Of a DNA stretch of 64,000 nt, positions 46,585 to 58,720 are shown one piece after another. Under the pieces are notes generated by a model that saw nothing but the letters and a program-made list of their open reading frames with translations, was not told the origin of the DNA and searched no databases. The DNA is from Eublepharis macularius (lineage: Eukaryota > Chordata > Lepidosauria > Squamata > Eublepharidae). The position numbers and the translations under genes are program-made. Position 1 is the first letter of the stretch. Each line of letters starts with the position of its first letter. The stretch spans positions 173,205,681 through 173,269,680 of the forward strand of contig NC_072793.1 of NCBI RefSeq assembly GCF_028583425.1. The letters are read 5' to 3'.

Positions 46585-48000
46585 GTAGAGCCTCTTGGCC
46601 CCTTTGTGCAGAGCCACGAGGTCCTCGCAGTGGACTTAAGAGCAGGATCCGCACCCAGCACCTTTGGAGGTTGGACGGGGCTCATGCGGCTTCAGGTTCC
46701 ATAGCGGCACTTGGGAAGAAGAGGAGGAGGGAGGAAAGCTGAGGGGGAAATGGGGGGTGGATGGAGCAGATATAGGGGGAGGAAGGAGTGGGGGGTTCAG
46801 GGTGGGAGAGGATGGAGCCGATGTGGGGCGGGGCTGAAGAAAGGACCTAGGGAGAGGAGAAGGGGGCGTGCTAACTGGGAGACAAAGACTGCAGCCCTTG
46901 ACCTTGAGAAAAGCCACACAACTAGTATCTAACGGGGCTTCCAGTATCAATACTGTGCCCTCCCCCTGTTCACCCCCACCCCCCTCTGGGATTCCCTCTT
47001 CTGCTTCAGAAGAGCCACTTCCTGCAAAGCCAAAGGAATCCCCACAGAACAACGGGAAATAAAGGCGTTTTAGATTTGGGCTGGGGAGGAGAGCAATGGC
47101 TCAAGGGTGGGGGGAGCAGGAGAGCCAAAAGACTGGAGGGGGGAGAAAAAGGAGACACCCCCACTCCTCCTTCTCCCTCCTCCACTTTCCAGCACAACAC
47201 CATATCCTTTGCTCTCTTTGGAATACGGCGGCGGGTGTGTTAGAGGATTTCTCCCTGCCTTTCCCCTCTCTTTTCCATTTTGAAATGCTAGTCTTCTAAG
47301 TTGGGGGCTGTTTTGCTACTCCCCTGGCTGTGTGGGAAGGGGGAGGGGTCCCTCCAGGCTCCCAGAAATTACAAACCAGAGTTCCAGAATACTGTCAGGG
47401 TCTGTTGCCAGGTGCTGGATAGGATAAAAAGGGATAAGACCCACCCCTGGCATGCCTTGAAGATCCTTTGAAGGTGTCTCACCTGACTCTTACAAGCAGG
47501 GGGAGTAGACAAGCTTTCTCCTTCCAGTGCTGATTTTCTGTGTGCAGGGAGTTTTCCCATGATGCAAAGAGGCATTTATAGTGGCCATGATCAGGGCTAA
47601 AATCGCCCTCCTGCCCCCCTGAGCCCGGATGTCCAATTCTAGCCCCTCAGGGCCTTTTCCACCTCCTGATATCTCAATGTGTGGAGGAGGCCAAAGGGTC
47701 TTGGCATCTCCCAGAGGGGAGGCGTATGTGGCTTCCAGCAGGGTCAGGTATCCAGGGCCCAGGAATGGATTCAGCAAGATTGGGAGGAAACAAGGCCAGG
47801 AGGGGAGGAGGACGGACAGATGGATAATCAAAAATGGAAGGATGTTGGGCTACCAACTCCAGAGCCTTCCTCGATCAAACCCAGGATCTTGAATTGTACT
47901 TCAAAGCAAATCTAGAGTGGGTCACATCAAAGGACTGGCACAGAAAATGTGACTGCAGCAAAAAAAGTTTTCACACCATTTCCCTTTGTTACTCTTCCAG
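46585..48000 (+). other. Gene E leader intron
   Basis: G/A-rich and homopolymer-rich sequence. Parts match the leader region of D (for example about 47210-47360 with CCATTTTGAAATGCTAGTC and GGGGTCCCTCCAGG). No conserved frame. Confidence 0.4.
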
Positions 48001-48086
48001 GCAGCAGCGGAAAAACACTCGTGATGCTTTCTCCGCCATTTCCACCATGTGGTGAAGGGAAAAGCACCTCCATGAAGCCAGCTCAG
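48001..48086 (+). CDS. Gene E start exon (coding from 48024 or 48072 to 48086)
   Basis: 86 bases, acceptor CTCTTCCAG, donor GTATGG at 48087. The ATG used in B to D has mutated. Two in-frame ATGs remain: 48072 (MKPAQ, equivalent to the second Met of the other genes) and 48024 (MLSPPFPPCGEGKSTSMKPA and Q). The longer start gives 672 residues and the shorter 656. Both join KRAB-A in phase 0. Confidence 0.65.
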
Positions 48087-49610
48087 GTATGGGGGGGCGG
48101 GGTTATGTCACTGGGAAGACGTACAGCCGAGGACAGGAATGGTTTATTCTCTGTTGCATGGCTCAGAGGATTGGGCGCCTTGCCCTTCGTTCTGGTCACA
48201 GCCTGTTTTGGATTACATGTGGAAAGAAAGCCCAGCCGAGACAATAAAACAATACTTGTTACCAACCTCCAGGCAGGGCCCGGAGTTCTCCTGGAATCAA
48301 CACCGAGATAATGGCATCCCTCTATCCCCACAAATCTTCCTAAACTCTACCCTCCTCAGGCACCACCCCAAAATATTCAGGAACTTTCGAAGCCATAATT
48401 GGAAACCCTAGCGGAGGGCTAGCTCTTGAGTGATGTGGAAAGTTCTTTGGCCAAACCAAAAAGCTGTGTGTGTGAGGGGCAGAGTTATGTTCTTGTTAGA
48501 GGGCCGGGTAGAAGCCTCATTTGCGATACTTGAGGGTCTGAAGATGGCGGTTGAGAAGACTCTTTACAAAAGTCTTGTCAGGATTGCTTGTGTGTATCCA
48601 ATACAATCCAGGATTGTACCAAGGCATGATGGGGTAAAGAAGCAAGGATGCTGCCCCTTGGAAATAGAAAAGTCGGAAGATCCAGAACTTACTGTGGGAT
48701 GAAACACTTTTCAGGCGAACCAAAGGATGTTTGTCTTGTTCTCGAAGACCCTAGTTTTTAGCAGAGAGACAAGCGGTCTGAAATGCAGGTTCTGTGGGCA
48801 GTCTGGGAGACAATTATTAGGAGATGGATCCGAATGTTGCCCAATCCAAAAGAGCTCTTGGAAGAAGATCAAAATGGCCTGTGACCTTTGTTCAGTGATT
48901 TGGATATAACTTTGTTGGGCATGTTCATGGATATTCATACAGCAACCTTTGGTAGGTCCCATTAAATGGAATTTGATGCTGATCTAAAAATAATTTTTGG
49001 TATACACACACCCAAAAAGGAGGGGGGGGGAGACAGAAGCATCCGTCCAGAGAAGGTCCCTCTTCTCAGCACATCGTCCCATCCAAAAAAAGGCAAGAAA
49101 GAAGCCTCCAACCGCATCTCTCCTTCGGCAATTGTGTTGACTGATCTGCCCCTCTCACTGCTTAGAAGAAGCAGCTCTTCAGACAAACTCCTGCTGTCAC
49201 CAAAAGGGGATGGGCCACTCTTGCCCAACCCGTTGCCAGTTCAGGTGGGGAGGGCGTTAAAAGCCTCCCAGAGAGCAAGCCCAGGCCCTCCTGTCTACCA
49301 AATGTCAGTGAACTTTTGCATCCTCAAATGCTCCTCTCTGTGGGAGGGCCTTCCTCTCAGAGGTTGAGCATGCTATTCACATCTATGTAGGGCGAAGGAA
49401 GCATAGGACAGACTGGTAGCCCCCTATGACTGCTGGCTGAACTTCTGGCCCCAGGATGCCTCCAGAGGGAGCTAGGAAGGGAAACCCTCAGGGCTCTGAC
49501 CCTGTCCTGGCTGCTGTTGTTCTGGAATTGTTTTAATATCCATGTTTGGATTTTTTCCCCCCTCATGGACTCATTTCCTATTGATAAAAAGAAATGCTTT
49601 CTTTTTCTAG

Positions 49611-49937
<327 letters not shown>

Positions 49938-50419
49938 TGAGAGGGCATCGGAAAAGGGGCCAAGCGATGCTTGATTTGCAGAAGGTGGGAGGGTCTAGGC
50001 AGGGGCTTCTCTCCAGGCTGGGCCTTCCCTTGCCTATGATGAGGAAATACGGCTGGCTTCTCTACCGGTTTTTTATTTCTGAGTTCACAACCGTGGTGCT
50101 AGAGATGCCTAGACTGATTGTTCTGGGGCACTTCCAATGTCTACGCCGAGGGGATTCCTTTACGAGAGCCAGCCCTGGTTTTTGTCGCTTCTTTGGCTTC
50201 CATGGGCCTCTCTCAAGTCGTGACCGGCCAAAAAACATGGAAAATATCACACATTGGACTTCACTTTTTGCACTGAGCCTTTCAGGGAAGATCTGGCATT
50301 GAGGTTGGAGGATAGGCCCCTCCCATGGTCTACACTGTCTACGAAAGTCAGGGAGATGCAGGCTGGAAAATCCCTCTTAATGTTCAGCCTCTATGTAAAG
50401 GCCTGATTAGAAATCATTC

Positions 50420-51420
50420 GTAGCTTTGGAATTGTGTCTCATCAATATGTTGGTGACACCCATCTCTGTATCTTTCTGTCCAAATATCTTGATGATGCAT
50501 TCGAGCAGTAGTTCCTAACCTGCAGGCTGGAAATCCCTGGGGAACCACGGACTTATTGCAAGGAGTCTGTGAACCCATCCTTGACATGGCCGATCTGGCC
50601 ACCTGGCAACATCAAGACTTGATTGCTGTAATGCACTGTACATAAGACTCCCCTTAAAGTCAACTCAAATACTCCAGTTGGTACAGAATGCCACAGCTGG
50701 ATTGTTATCAGGAGCTAGGTGGAACGTGCATTTTACACCCACCGTCATTCGATTGGGTACCCATCAGTTACAGAACTCACTTCAGTAGATATGGGCTATT
50801 ACATGTAATGCCTTGCATGGCCTGTACCCTCATTTTCCACACTGGCCATACATGTGCATTCTCTGTGGTTGCCTCCCACCTTGTGGAATGGCTTGTCGGA
50901 GAAGGTCTGGAGGGCTCCCACACTCCTGTCATTCCTCAAACTATGTAACATGGAGTTGTTTAGGAGTGCTTTTGAGGCACAATGGCAAACCACCTCTGTT
51001 AGTCTCTTGCCATGAAAACCCCAGCAGGGATCGCTGTAAGTCAGCTATGACTTGAGGGCCCTCTCCACCAATAGGGCTCTACTACAACAGAATGGCCCAG
51101 GTAGGAATTTTCTAAAGCGAAAGGGATGGTGAATTATATCACTGTACAGGACATGTGACCAGTTTACTGCATGTATTATCCTGTTACTGCTTCATTGTTT
51201 TCTACGAACATAATACTATTTTTATAGTATCATGCCTAATACGCTCCGCTCCTTCATAATTCAATAATTCTGGTAAGTTGTTTGTATTGATTGAATTGAC
51301 ATAGACTGTGCTTATTAGATGTCTCTTCATGTGGAAGGTTATCAACTTATACTTCGTAATCTCCTTTGAGTCTCAGTGAGAAAGTCACCCTCTAAATACA
51401 ATGAATGCATGAATGAATGA
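50420..51420 (+). repeat. L2-type LINE 3' fragment, interrupted
   Basis: YVGDTHLC at 50437 is a decayed reverse transcriptase YADDTQLY box. It is followed by the ALYIRLPLKSTQILQLVQNA region of L2-type enzymes and, at about 51290-51420, the GAGTCTCAGTGAGAAAG tail with ATGAATGAATGA. A reverse 5S-type SINE fragment interrupts it at about 50975-51065. It lies in the KRAB-A/KRAB-B intron of gene E. Confidence 0.75.
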
Positions 51421-51552
51421 ATTTTGCACTTCAGCTGGGCAGGGAATAGGCACAGAAATGCAAAAGCCAGATGGATGATGCTTGAGGCATATTTAGGGAT
51501 GCCAATAAACTAGAGAAGAAATATTGTGACTCCTCAATACAGGTGTACGTGT

Positions 51553-51730
51553 GTGTAAAGTGCCATCAAGTCACAACTGACTTATAGCGACCCCTGCTGG
51601 GGCTTTCAAGGCAAATGAGAAGCAGAGGCGGTTTGCCATTGCCTTCCTCTGCAGAGTCTTCCTCGGTGGTCTCCCATCCAAGTAGTGACCCAAGTAGAGT
51701 TCTGATGTGGTCAAGCTATCCCATGCCACC
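51553..51730 (-). repeat. 5S-rRNA-derived SINE, decayed
   Basis: GACTTATAGCGACCCCTGCT and GGTTTGCCATTGCCTTCC body motifs are clear. The 5S-like part (CCCATCCAAGTAGTGACC) is decayed. Confidence 0.6.
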
Positions 51731-52021
51731 TTCCCTCCCCAATACATGCTTAATGAGATGTTATTGATGGGGTGACGTTGTTGACTTCCATGTCATGAAA
51801 AACTTTACCTGCCCATTTTCACAGAGAAAGCCTCTATTCAAAAAGTGGGACGTTTCTTCTCCAGGTTGTTGGCCACTGTACCCATGGTATAGTCCACATG
51901 CTATCCCATCACTGTTACTCACCTGTCGTGTCTAGAGGGATAGCGTCAAGCTGGCTTAAAATTGCCCCATTGATAAGCACAGAGAAGTATTCTAATTTTG
52001 TGCTTTTCTCCTGATGCAAAG

Positions 52022-52126
52022 GGCTGCTCACTGCCAAACCTGACCTCATATCCTGGCTGGAAGGAGTAGAAGAGCCGTTCCCCCTGTTCTCTGAGGAAGA
52101 GGAGGGATTGACACACAACTGTTTAG
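52022..52126 (+). CDS. Gene E KRAB-B exon
   Basis: 105 bases, phase 1 in and out, encoding LLTAKPDLISWLEGVEEPFP then LFSEEEGLTHNCL. The acceptor is TGATGCAAAG and the donor GTCTGT at 52127, a weak consensus match. The length equals gene D's exon. Confidence 0.82.
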
Positions 52127-52261
52127 GTCTGTAGTGGGACTGTGTGTTGTTTATGCTTCTTTCAAAGGGCTGGTGGGTTTCCATGGTCGTGGTTATCCTC
52201 ACAGTTGCATCTCCTCTAAAGTGCTGGGATGTGTTGTGAATGCTGAAATGGTGCGTGTATC

Positions 52262-53095
52262 AATCATAGAATCATAGGACTGGAAGGGACCTCTAGGGTC
52301 ATCTAGTCCAACCTACTGTAGATCTTGAGCTTCTGCGCTGCTGATCTCTGCACCAGCCATCACATCTTTGCAGCAGCAGGCAGCCTTGCCAGGCCCTGTA
52401 CTACACATTCCTCACCTGCAGGGGACCTTGGGCAGCCTTACTTCCTCCAGAGGAAGGCAGTGGGCGTGGCCCAGATATAGCTTGGCTAGTCAGCAGCCTG
52501 TGCCTGGAGAAAGCAGGCCCTAGCTGCCTGGAGCAGCGTTGGAACCCAAGGTGGTCTAGGCACTGCCTAGGCTGGCAAGAATGCTTTAGGCTGATCCTGC
52601 ACTGGGCAGGGGGTTGGACTAGATGGTCTGTATGGCCCCTTCCAACTCTATGATTCTATGATTCTAAGAAGCCTCCAACAGCTTGAGCCTGGAGGAAGCA
52701 GGCCCCAGGGCAGCAGGCAAGCTAGGAGGTGGGGCTAGGCTAGCCTGAACAGGGAGTGGGTGGGCTGGATGGCCATTTGACAGCAGTGCTGATTCTGTGA
52801 ACCTAGGCAGATCATGAGAAGGAGGGCAGGAAGGGTTACATCAGTGCTTTGTTCTCGTGGCCCCTTACACGTCCAGGGTAAGGCCAGTCACTACTTTGGG
52901 GTCAGGAAGCAATTTTCCCCAGGCCAGTTTGGCCAGGGATCCTGAAGGTGTTTTGCCATCTTCTAGGCATGGAGCAGGAGTCACTGAAGGTGTGAGGGGG
53001 GGGGGTAGTTGTGAATTTCCTGCACTGTGCAGGGAGTTGGACTAGATGACCCTGGAGGTACCTTCCAACTCTATGATTCTATGATTCTTGAGCCT
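52262..53095 (+). repeat. CR1-like LINE tails
   Basis: Three pieces carry the reptile CR1 3' signature: AATCATAGAATCATAGGACT at 52262, CCAACTCTATGATTCTATGA near 52650, and a longer copy at about 52800-53095 ending in the same phrase. They lie in the last intron of gene E. Confidence 0.65.
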
Positions 53096-53149
53096 ATTGG
53101 CTAACAGCCTACTATTGCCAAACTCAAAGAATCTTTGGTTCATAAATAG

Positions 53150-54570
53150 ATTCTTTTTCTGTGATTCTTCTACGTCTTCCATCTCAAGATGGCTCTTTTG
53201 CAGTTGTAGTATCTGGAATGTTTGATCAGTATGTTTTTCTTTGGGCTAAATCTCTACTTTTTTAATCCTTCACTTTCTACTTTCTCTCTCCCTTTATTAA
53301 TGTAACTTTATTACATTAATAAAGTTCATTTTAAATTAATGTTTGTTTTAAGATCTGTGTTTCCATCTCTTTAATGCACCTGTATAATATCCGAAACGTT
53401 CTTATGGAATTGTGGTTTTGCTTACATGTATACAGTTTTCACACGCTCAGTATTTACTCTCTTTTTATCAAGTTTCTTAATTCTGTTTTTAACAGTAATT
53501 TCCCCCCCATTTTTTAATTTACATTCTTATAGATCCCCCCTGAAGAAGCGTAGGCAAAACTCAGAGGGATAATATAACAGAATAAAATAATTTTTCTTTC
53601 AATGGTACAACTTTTTTTTTTGCTTAGTACCCCAAGAAATATTCAGAAGTGGTGTAAGCAGTGGAGTGGAGGGCAGTCTCTACAGCAGAGATCCCGGCAT
53701 ACCAGGGAAGAGGGGCACTGAGCAATTTTTGGTCCATGTGGAGTGGCAGCCAGGCTGGCCTAGCACTGACTCGGAGATAGAACAGACTCTCGGTAAGCAA
53801 CTCACCGATGTGGGAGGCAGGAGTGCTGCTCCTTTCTCTGGCAATACAACATAGACAGTTGCCAATATTTCTGCTGATGGTACAACTCATGGTGAATTTT
53901 TGAGGCTGGCTTCTCTTTTTGAATGTAAACATGACCCTATATTTTTCCCCCATTCCTACTTTCTCCCCATGTTTAATTGCTTAAAAAAACAGAGGTGCTG
54001 GAGCGGAATCCATTCGAGGGGCCTCCACCTTTATCCTACTGGAAGAGTAGAGCAAGGAGTTGTGCTCTAACATTGCAGGGTGCACTTCTGAGGAAAAGAG
54101 GACAGGTTGTTCCAGGTCTAGAGGGGAGGACTTTGTGGTTCAGAGATTAGAGGCAAAAAATTACCCCAATTCTATTATTTCCCATTGACCTAGGAGGAGC
54201 AAATACTCAAGCCACCAGAGAGCTGGATAACTGCCTGAGGAGAAGCTCACTGGCTTGTGGCTTCATTTGCTGGCAGCCCTCTGATGTGCAATTAGTGTCA
54301 AGGAAGGATCTGCCAATAACTGTCCCAGGGAAATGTTATTTCTGTCTATTTGTGACAAAATGCTAATCTGTCAGTATAATATAGGCTCTTACTTATTCAT
54401 TATTATTTATTTGATTTCTAGGCTGTCCTCCCCACAAGTGGGCTCAGGACAGGTTACAGCAATATATATAAACTAGCAACAGAGCCCGTTGTGGGGAAAA
54501 ATACAATGGGCTCTAGAAAAGGGAGGACAGATAGGCAGGCATTCCCTCCTCCTCCATCATTGATCCTGGC
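53150..54570. other. Gene E last intron, mostly unassigned
   Basis: AT-rich sequence with no conserved exon. About 53630-53690 aligns with the equivalent intron of gene D (39740-39800), so it is ancestral intron sequence. Confidence 0.4.
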
Positions 54571-54579
54571 CAGTGAAGG

Positions 54580-55115
54580 AGGGAGCGGGCATTGCCACCT
54601 GCTCCATGCATGATCTCGGCCACATGGGGGGTGGGCTTTGCTACCTGCTCTGCTCCTAATACCAACTTGGTTAAGGCAGGTCCTAATATTAACTGGGTTA
54701 AGGTGGGTGTGGGCATTGCCACCTGCTCTGCTCCTAATAACAGCTGTGTTAAGGTGGGGGTGGGTATTGCCACCTGCCCCACTCCTAATACCAGCCAGGT
54801 TAAGGTTGGGGGTGGGCTTTACCACCTGCTCTGCTCCTAATACCAGCTTGGTTATGGCAAGGGGAGGCATTGCCACCTGCTCTGCTCCTAGTATTAACCG
54901 GGTTAAAGTGGGGGTGGGCATTGCCACCTGTTCTGCTCCTAATACCAGCTTGGTTATGGCAAGGGGAGGCATTGCCACCTGCTCTGCTCCTAGTATTAAC
55001 CGGGTTAAAGTGGGGGTGGGCATTGCCACCTGTTCTGCTCCTAATACCAGCTGGGTGAAAGTGGGGGGGCTGGTATTGCCACCTGTTCCCATCCTGATCT
55101 TGGCCTGGCCTTCCT
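54580..55115. repeat. Minisatellite, 51-bp units in 102-bp pairs
   Basis: About ten imperfect units contain CATTGCCACCTGCTCTGCTC followed by a CTAATACCAGC-like or CTAGTATTAACC-like half. Two adjacent 102-bp dimers at about 54841-55044 are nearly identical. Because 51 is divisible by three, long frames stay open on both strands. They are not taken as genes. Confidence 0.88.
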
Positions 55116-55479
55116 GCCATGACACATTTTCTGGAGGGACATGGTGCCTTGCCTGGGCTTCCCTCTGTGGCAGCTCCCTCTGGTGGTGAACCAGGGTATA
55201 AAGTGAGTCATCTGAAACACGCTTACTCAATTATATAGTCAGAAGATACAGAGAATAAAAAACATTTAAAACACAATAAAATCAAAATTATCAAACATAA
55301 ATTCCAGATTCCAAGTGGGAAGCCCATTTCATTCTTCCCTACTAACTGTACATGGGGAAGGAAAAGGAGCATGCAAGTTGGTATAGTCATACTGTGACAT
55401 CACATGTGGGAGGGGGCAGATGGCTATATAGCCCCCTCCCCAATGGGAGACCGGTAGGGAGGCATATTTTATGGATATA

Positions 55480-55679
55480 GAACTGGCCTCAACCATATGC
55501 CTGGCAAAACATCTCCATCTTACAGGTCTGCCAAAAAGATAAGAGGCCCTGGCAGGCTTCGGTATCCTCCAAAAGAGAGTTCCACCACGTTGGGGTCAGG
55601 AAGCCCTGGCCCTGTTCGAAGCCAGTCGAGCCTCCCTGGGGCTAGGGACCACCAGTAGGAGTTTACCTGCTGATCTAAG
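55480..55679. repeat. Reptile LINE-type repeat fragment, split by a MITE
   Basis: CAACCATATGCCTGGCAAAA, GTTCCACCACGTTGGGGTCA and CTAGGGACCACCAGTAGGAG form a common reptile repeat that resumes at 56113 (TATTCTCCAGGGTACAT). A related piece lies at about 58430-58700. Family not named with certainty. Confidence 0.5.
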
Positions 55680-56104
55680 CAGGGGTCATTTTGTAAAAAA
55701 AGAGCTGGGGGGCTCATTAACATAACTCATTAGCATATGCCATGCCCCTTGCCATCACCGGCAGTGCGTCATTAGCATAACTGATTTGCATATGCCACTC
55801 TCCCTGACATCACCTATCCTGGCTGTTTTGGACCCAATCCTGGCCATTCAGGGCCGAAATTGGACCCAAAATGGCAAAAAGAGGCTGAAAATGGCCAAAA
55901 AGGGGCCCAAAATGGTCAGGATCAGGCCACTGCTGAGTGGGAGAGTGATCTACCACCTGTCAGAGGCTCAATCCGGGCTGTTTCGGTCCCAATCCAGGCT
56001 GAAACGGGCCCAAAATGGCAGAGAGTCAGGTGGGTGTGGCCACCTGACATATGATCTCTTTGGGGAACTGCATTCCTGTGCGTTCCCCCTCAAAATGAGC
56101 CCTG
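55680..56104. mobile_element. hAT-type MITE with 8-bp target duplication
   Basis: Ends CAGGGGTCATTTTG and CAAAATGAGCCCTG are inverted with one difference. GATCTAAG flanks both sides (55672-55679 and 56105-56112). It is 425 bp and inserted into an older LINE-type repeat 182 bp before the gene E finger exon. Confidence 0.88.
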
Positions 56105-56285
56105 GATCTAAGTATTCTCCAGGGTACATACAGGGAGAGGCGGTCCAGATTCCCAAGAAAGACTTTTGAAAGCATGTTCAGAGACCAAGTTTGAATTCTT
56201 GTGCTATCTATAGCAGTTAGTCCATTCACTAAGGTTCATGCTCCATCCTTTCACACTGTTCATGCCATGTTTCTTTTTCTTTCAG

Positions 56286-58009
56286 CAGGATATATGGAAA
56301 CATTCTACAGAGGAGAGAAAACATACAAAAGTTTGGAGTGTGGATATAGTTTAATTCAGAGGGGACATCTTACTTCCCATCAAAGAATTCATACAAGGGA
56401 GACGTTGTATAAATGCCTGCAATGTGGGAAAGGCTTCAGACAAAAGGATAAGCTAATTTGCCATGAAAGAATTCATACAGGTGAAAAGCCGTATAAATGC
56501 CTGGAGTGTGAAAAAAACTTTGGGCGGAGAGATAGCCTAATGTCACATCAAAGAATTCACACAGGGGAAAAACCATATATATGCTTGGAGTGTGGAAAAA
56601 GATTCAGTTACAGTGGACATCTTACTTCCCATAAAAGAATTCACACAAGGGAGAAACTATATAAATACCTGGATTGTGGAAACGGCTTCAGTCAGAATGG
56701 AAAATTTAATTCCCATCAAAGAATTCACACAGAGGAGAAAAAGTATAAATGCCTAGAATGTGGGAAAAGTTTCAGTCAGAGTGGACAGTTTAATATCCAT
56801 CAAAGAATTCACACAGGGGAAAAGCCATATAAATGTCTGGAGTGTGAAAAAATCTTTGGGCGGAAGGATAGCTTAATATCCCATCAAAGAATTCACACAG
56901 GAGAGAGACCATATATATGCTTGGAGTGTGGAAAAAGATTCCGTCACAGTGGACATCTTACTTCCCATCAAAGAATTCATACAGGGGAAAAACCATATGA
57001 ATGTCCGGAATGTGGAAAGGGCTTCAGAGAGAGTGGAAACCTTATTTCCCATCAAAGAATTCACACAGAAGAAAAAAAATATAAATGCCTAGAGTGTGGG
57101 AAAAGCTTCAGACGGAGTGACAGCCTTATTTACCATAAAAAACTCCACACAGGAGAGAAACCATATGAATGCCTGGAATGCGGAAAGAGCTTTAGAGAGA
57201 GTGGAAACCTTACTTCCCATCAAAGAATTCACACAGGAGTGAAACCATATAAATGCCTGCAATGTGAAAAAAGCTTCACTCACAGTGGAAGTCTTACTTA
57301 CCATGAAAGAAGTCATACAGGGGAGAAACCATATAAATGCTTGCAGTGTGGAAAAAGTTTCATTTACAGCAGAAGCCTTACTTACCATGAAAGAATTCAC
57401 ACAGGGGAGAGGCCATATAAATGCCTGGAGTGTGGAAAGAGCTTTAGTCGCAGTGACAGCCTTACTTCCCATCAAAGAATTCACACAGGGGAGAAGCCAT
57501 ATAAATGCCTGGAGTGTGGAAAGAGCTTCAGTCATAGCGGACACCTCACTTCCCATCAAAGAATTCACACAGAGGAGACACCATATAAATGCCTGCAGTG
57601 CGGAAAAGGCTTTAGACAGAAGGGCAAACTAACTTCCCATGAAAGAATTCATACAGGGGAGAGACCATACATATGCTTGGAGTGTGGAAAGAGCTTCAGA
57701 GAGAGTGGAAGCCTTACTTCTCATCTAAGAATTCACACAGGGGAGAAAAAACATAAATGCTTGGAATGTGGAAAAAGTTTCAGCCGCAGTGGAAGCCTTA
57801 ATTCCCACCAAAGGATTCACACTGGGGAGAAACCATATAAATGCCTCGAGTGTGGACAAAGCTTTCGACGAAAGGATAAATTAACTTCCCATCAAAGAAT
57901 TCACACAGGGGAGAAACCATATAAATGCCTGGAGTGTGGAAAAAGCTTCAGTCAGAGTGGAAGTCTTACTTTCCATCGAAGACTTCACACAGGGGAGAAA
58001 AAAATATAA
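56286..58009 (+). CDS. Gene E: C2H2 zinc-finger terminal exon
   Basis: The acceptor CTTTTTCTTTCAG ends at 56285; phase 1 matches the KRAB-B exon. Unlike A to D there is almost no linker: about 15 residues ([15 protein letters not shown]) precede the first finger. Twenty units follow. Unit 1 has Ser for its first Cys and Leu for the core Phe, and unit 5 has Tyr for Cys; the other eighteen are canonical. Units 3-4 and 7-8 are near-copies (GRRDSL/SYSGHL and GRKDSL/RHSGHL, both with [10 protein letters not shown]), which suggests an internal four-finger duplication. It ends with HTGEKKI just after the last finger. The full protein is 656 or 672 residues. Confidence 0.95.
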
Positions 58010-58092
58010 TGCTTAGAATGTGGGGAAACCATTGGACAGAAAGATTCCCTAACTTCCCATGGAAGAATTCACAGAGGGAAGAAACCATAGAA
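58010..58092 (+). pseudogene. Single decayed finger behind gene E
   Basis: GCTTAGAATGTGGGGAAACC begins a unit that continues to GAAGAATTCACAGAGGGAAG and then a stop. One old finger lies just outside the coding region. Confidence 0.7.
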
Positions 58093-58149
58093 AAGTCTGT
58101 AGTGTGGAGAGGCATTACATGAAAGTGACCTGAATTTAGAAAGCAGTGC

Positions 58150-58155
58150 AATAAA
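58150..58155 (+). promoter_or_regulatory. Candidate polyadenylation signal, gene E
   Basis: AATAAA about 140 bases after the stop of gene E. Confidence 0.45.
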
Positions 58156-58289
58156 ACAGCACAACACACACACTAGATAATGTAGTAAAAGTGCCTTAAA
58201 AAAATCTATAATTAAATCATGTCCTTACTGTCTTCATAAAAATGCCCTCAAAAACTATTTTGTTTTACACACTCTGTGGAGTGCTGAAA

Positions 58290-58720
58290 TTGTGGGTGGG
58301 GTTGTGACCCCGTCAGGCAGGCCATTCCCCCAAGTCAGAACCACAAGAGAGAATCCTCTACATTCAGCTGTCCATCTCACCTATTATCTTTGCTTAGATG
58401 AGGAATTGATAACAGCAGATCATATCAAGGGGGGAGGGGGCAGTCCTGTATATCTGTCAGATCATGGCTCTGAAAGACTTTGTAGGTAACAGCCAGCACT
58501 TTGAAATGCACCTGAAAATTACACAGTCCCCATAGGGTGACTCAAGATGTGTGTCATATGAGTTGTATGCCTCATCTTGAATAGTAATCAAGTTGCTGCA
58601 TTCTGCTGAAGATCCTGAATTTAAGGGGAGATCTTGACTTCAAGGGCACTGCAGTAGTCTGGCTGCATGGTTACTCTGGATTCAACTTTCCTTGTGTGTA
58701 TTGAGTTTAATGTGAGCCTT
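58290..58720 (-). repeat. Reptile LINE-type repeat fragment
   Basis: GGCAGTCCTGTATATCTGTC, GTAACAGCCAGCACTTTGAA, AGTTGCTGCATTCTGCTGAA and CACTGCAGTAGTCTGGCTGC follow the order of a widespread reptile repeat whose family I cannot name with certainty. Orientation is uncertain. Confidence 0.5.

Noticed and set aside
54454-55230. 258-residue minus-strand frame and 183-residue plus-strand frame
   Set aside because: Both are produced by a minisatellite whose 51-bp unit is a multiple of three; no domain or splice evidence.
57089-57568. Long minus-strand frames opposite the finger arrays (also at 1265-1507, 1691-1960, 29050-29409 and 41536-41871)
   Set aside because: They repeat every 28 codons ([18 protein letters not shown] type) because they are the complement of the 84-bp finger unit. 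They have no protein-family identity and no independent start or splice context.
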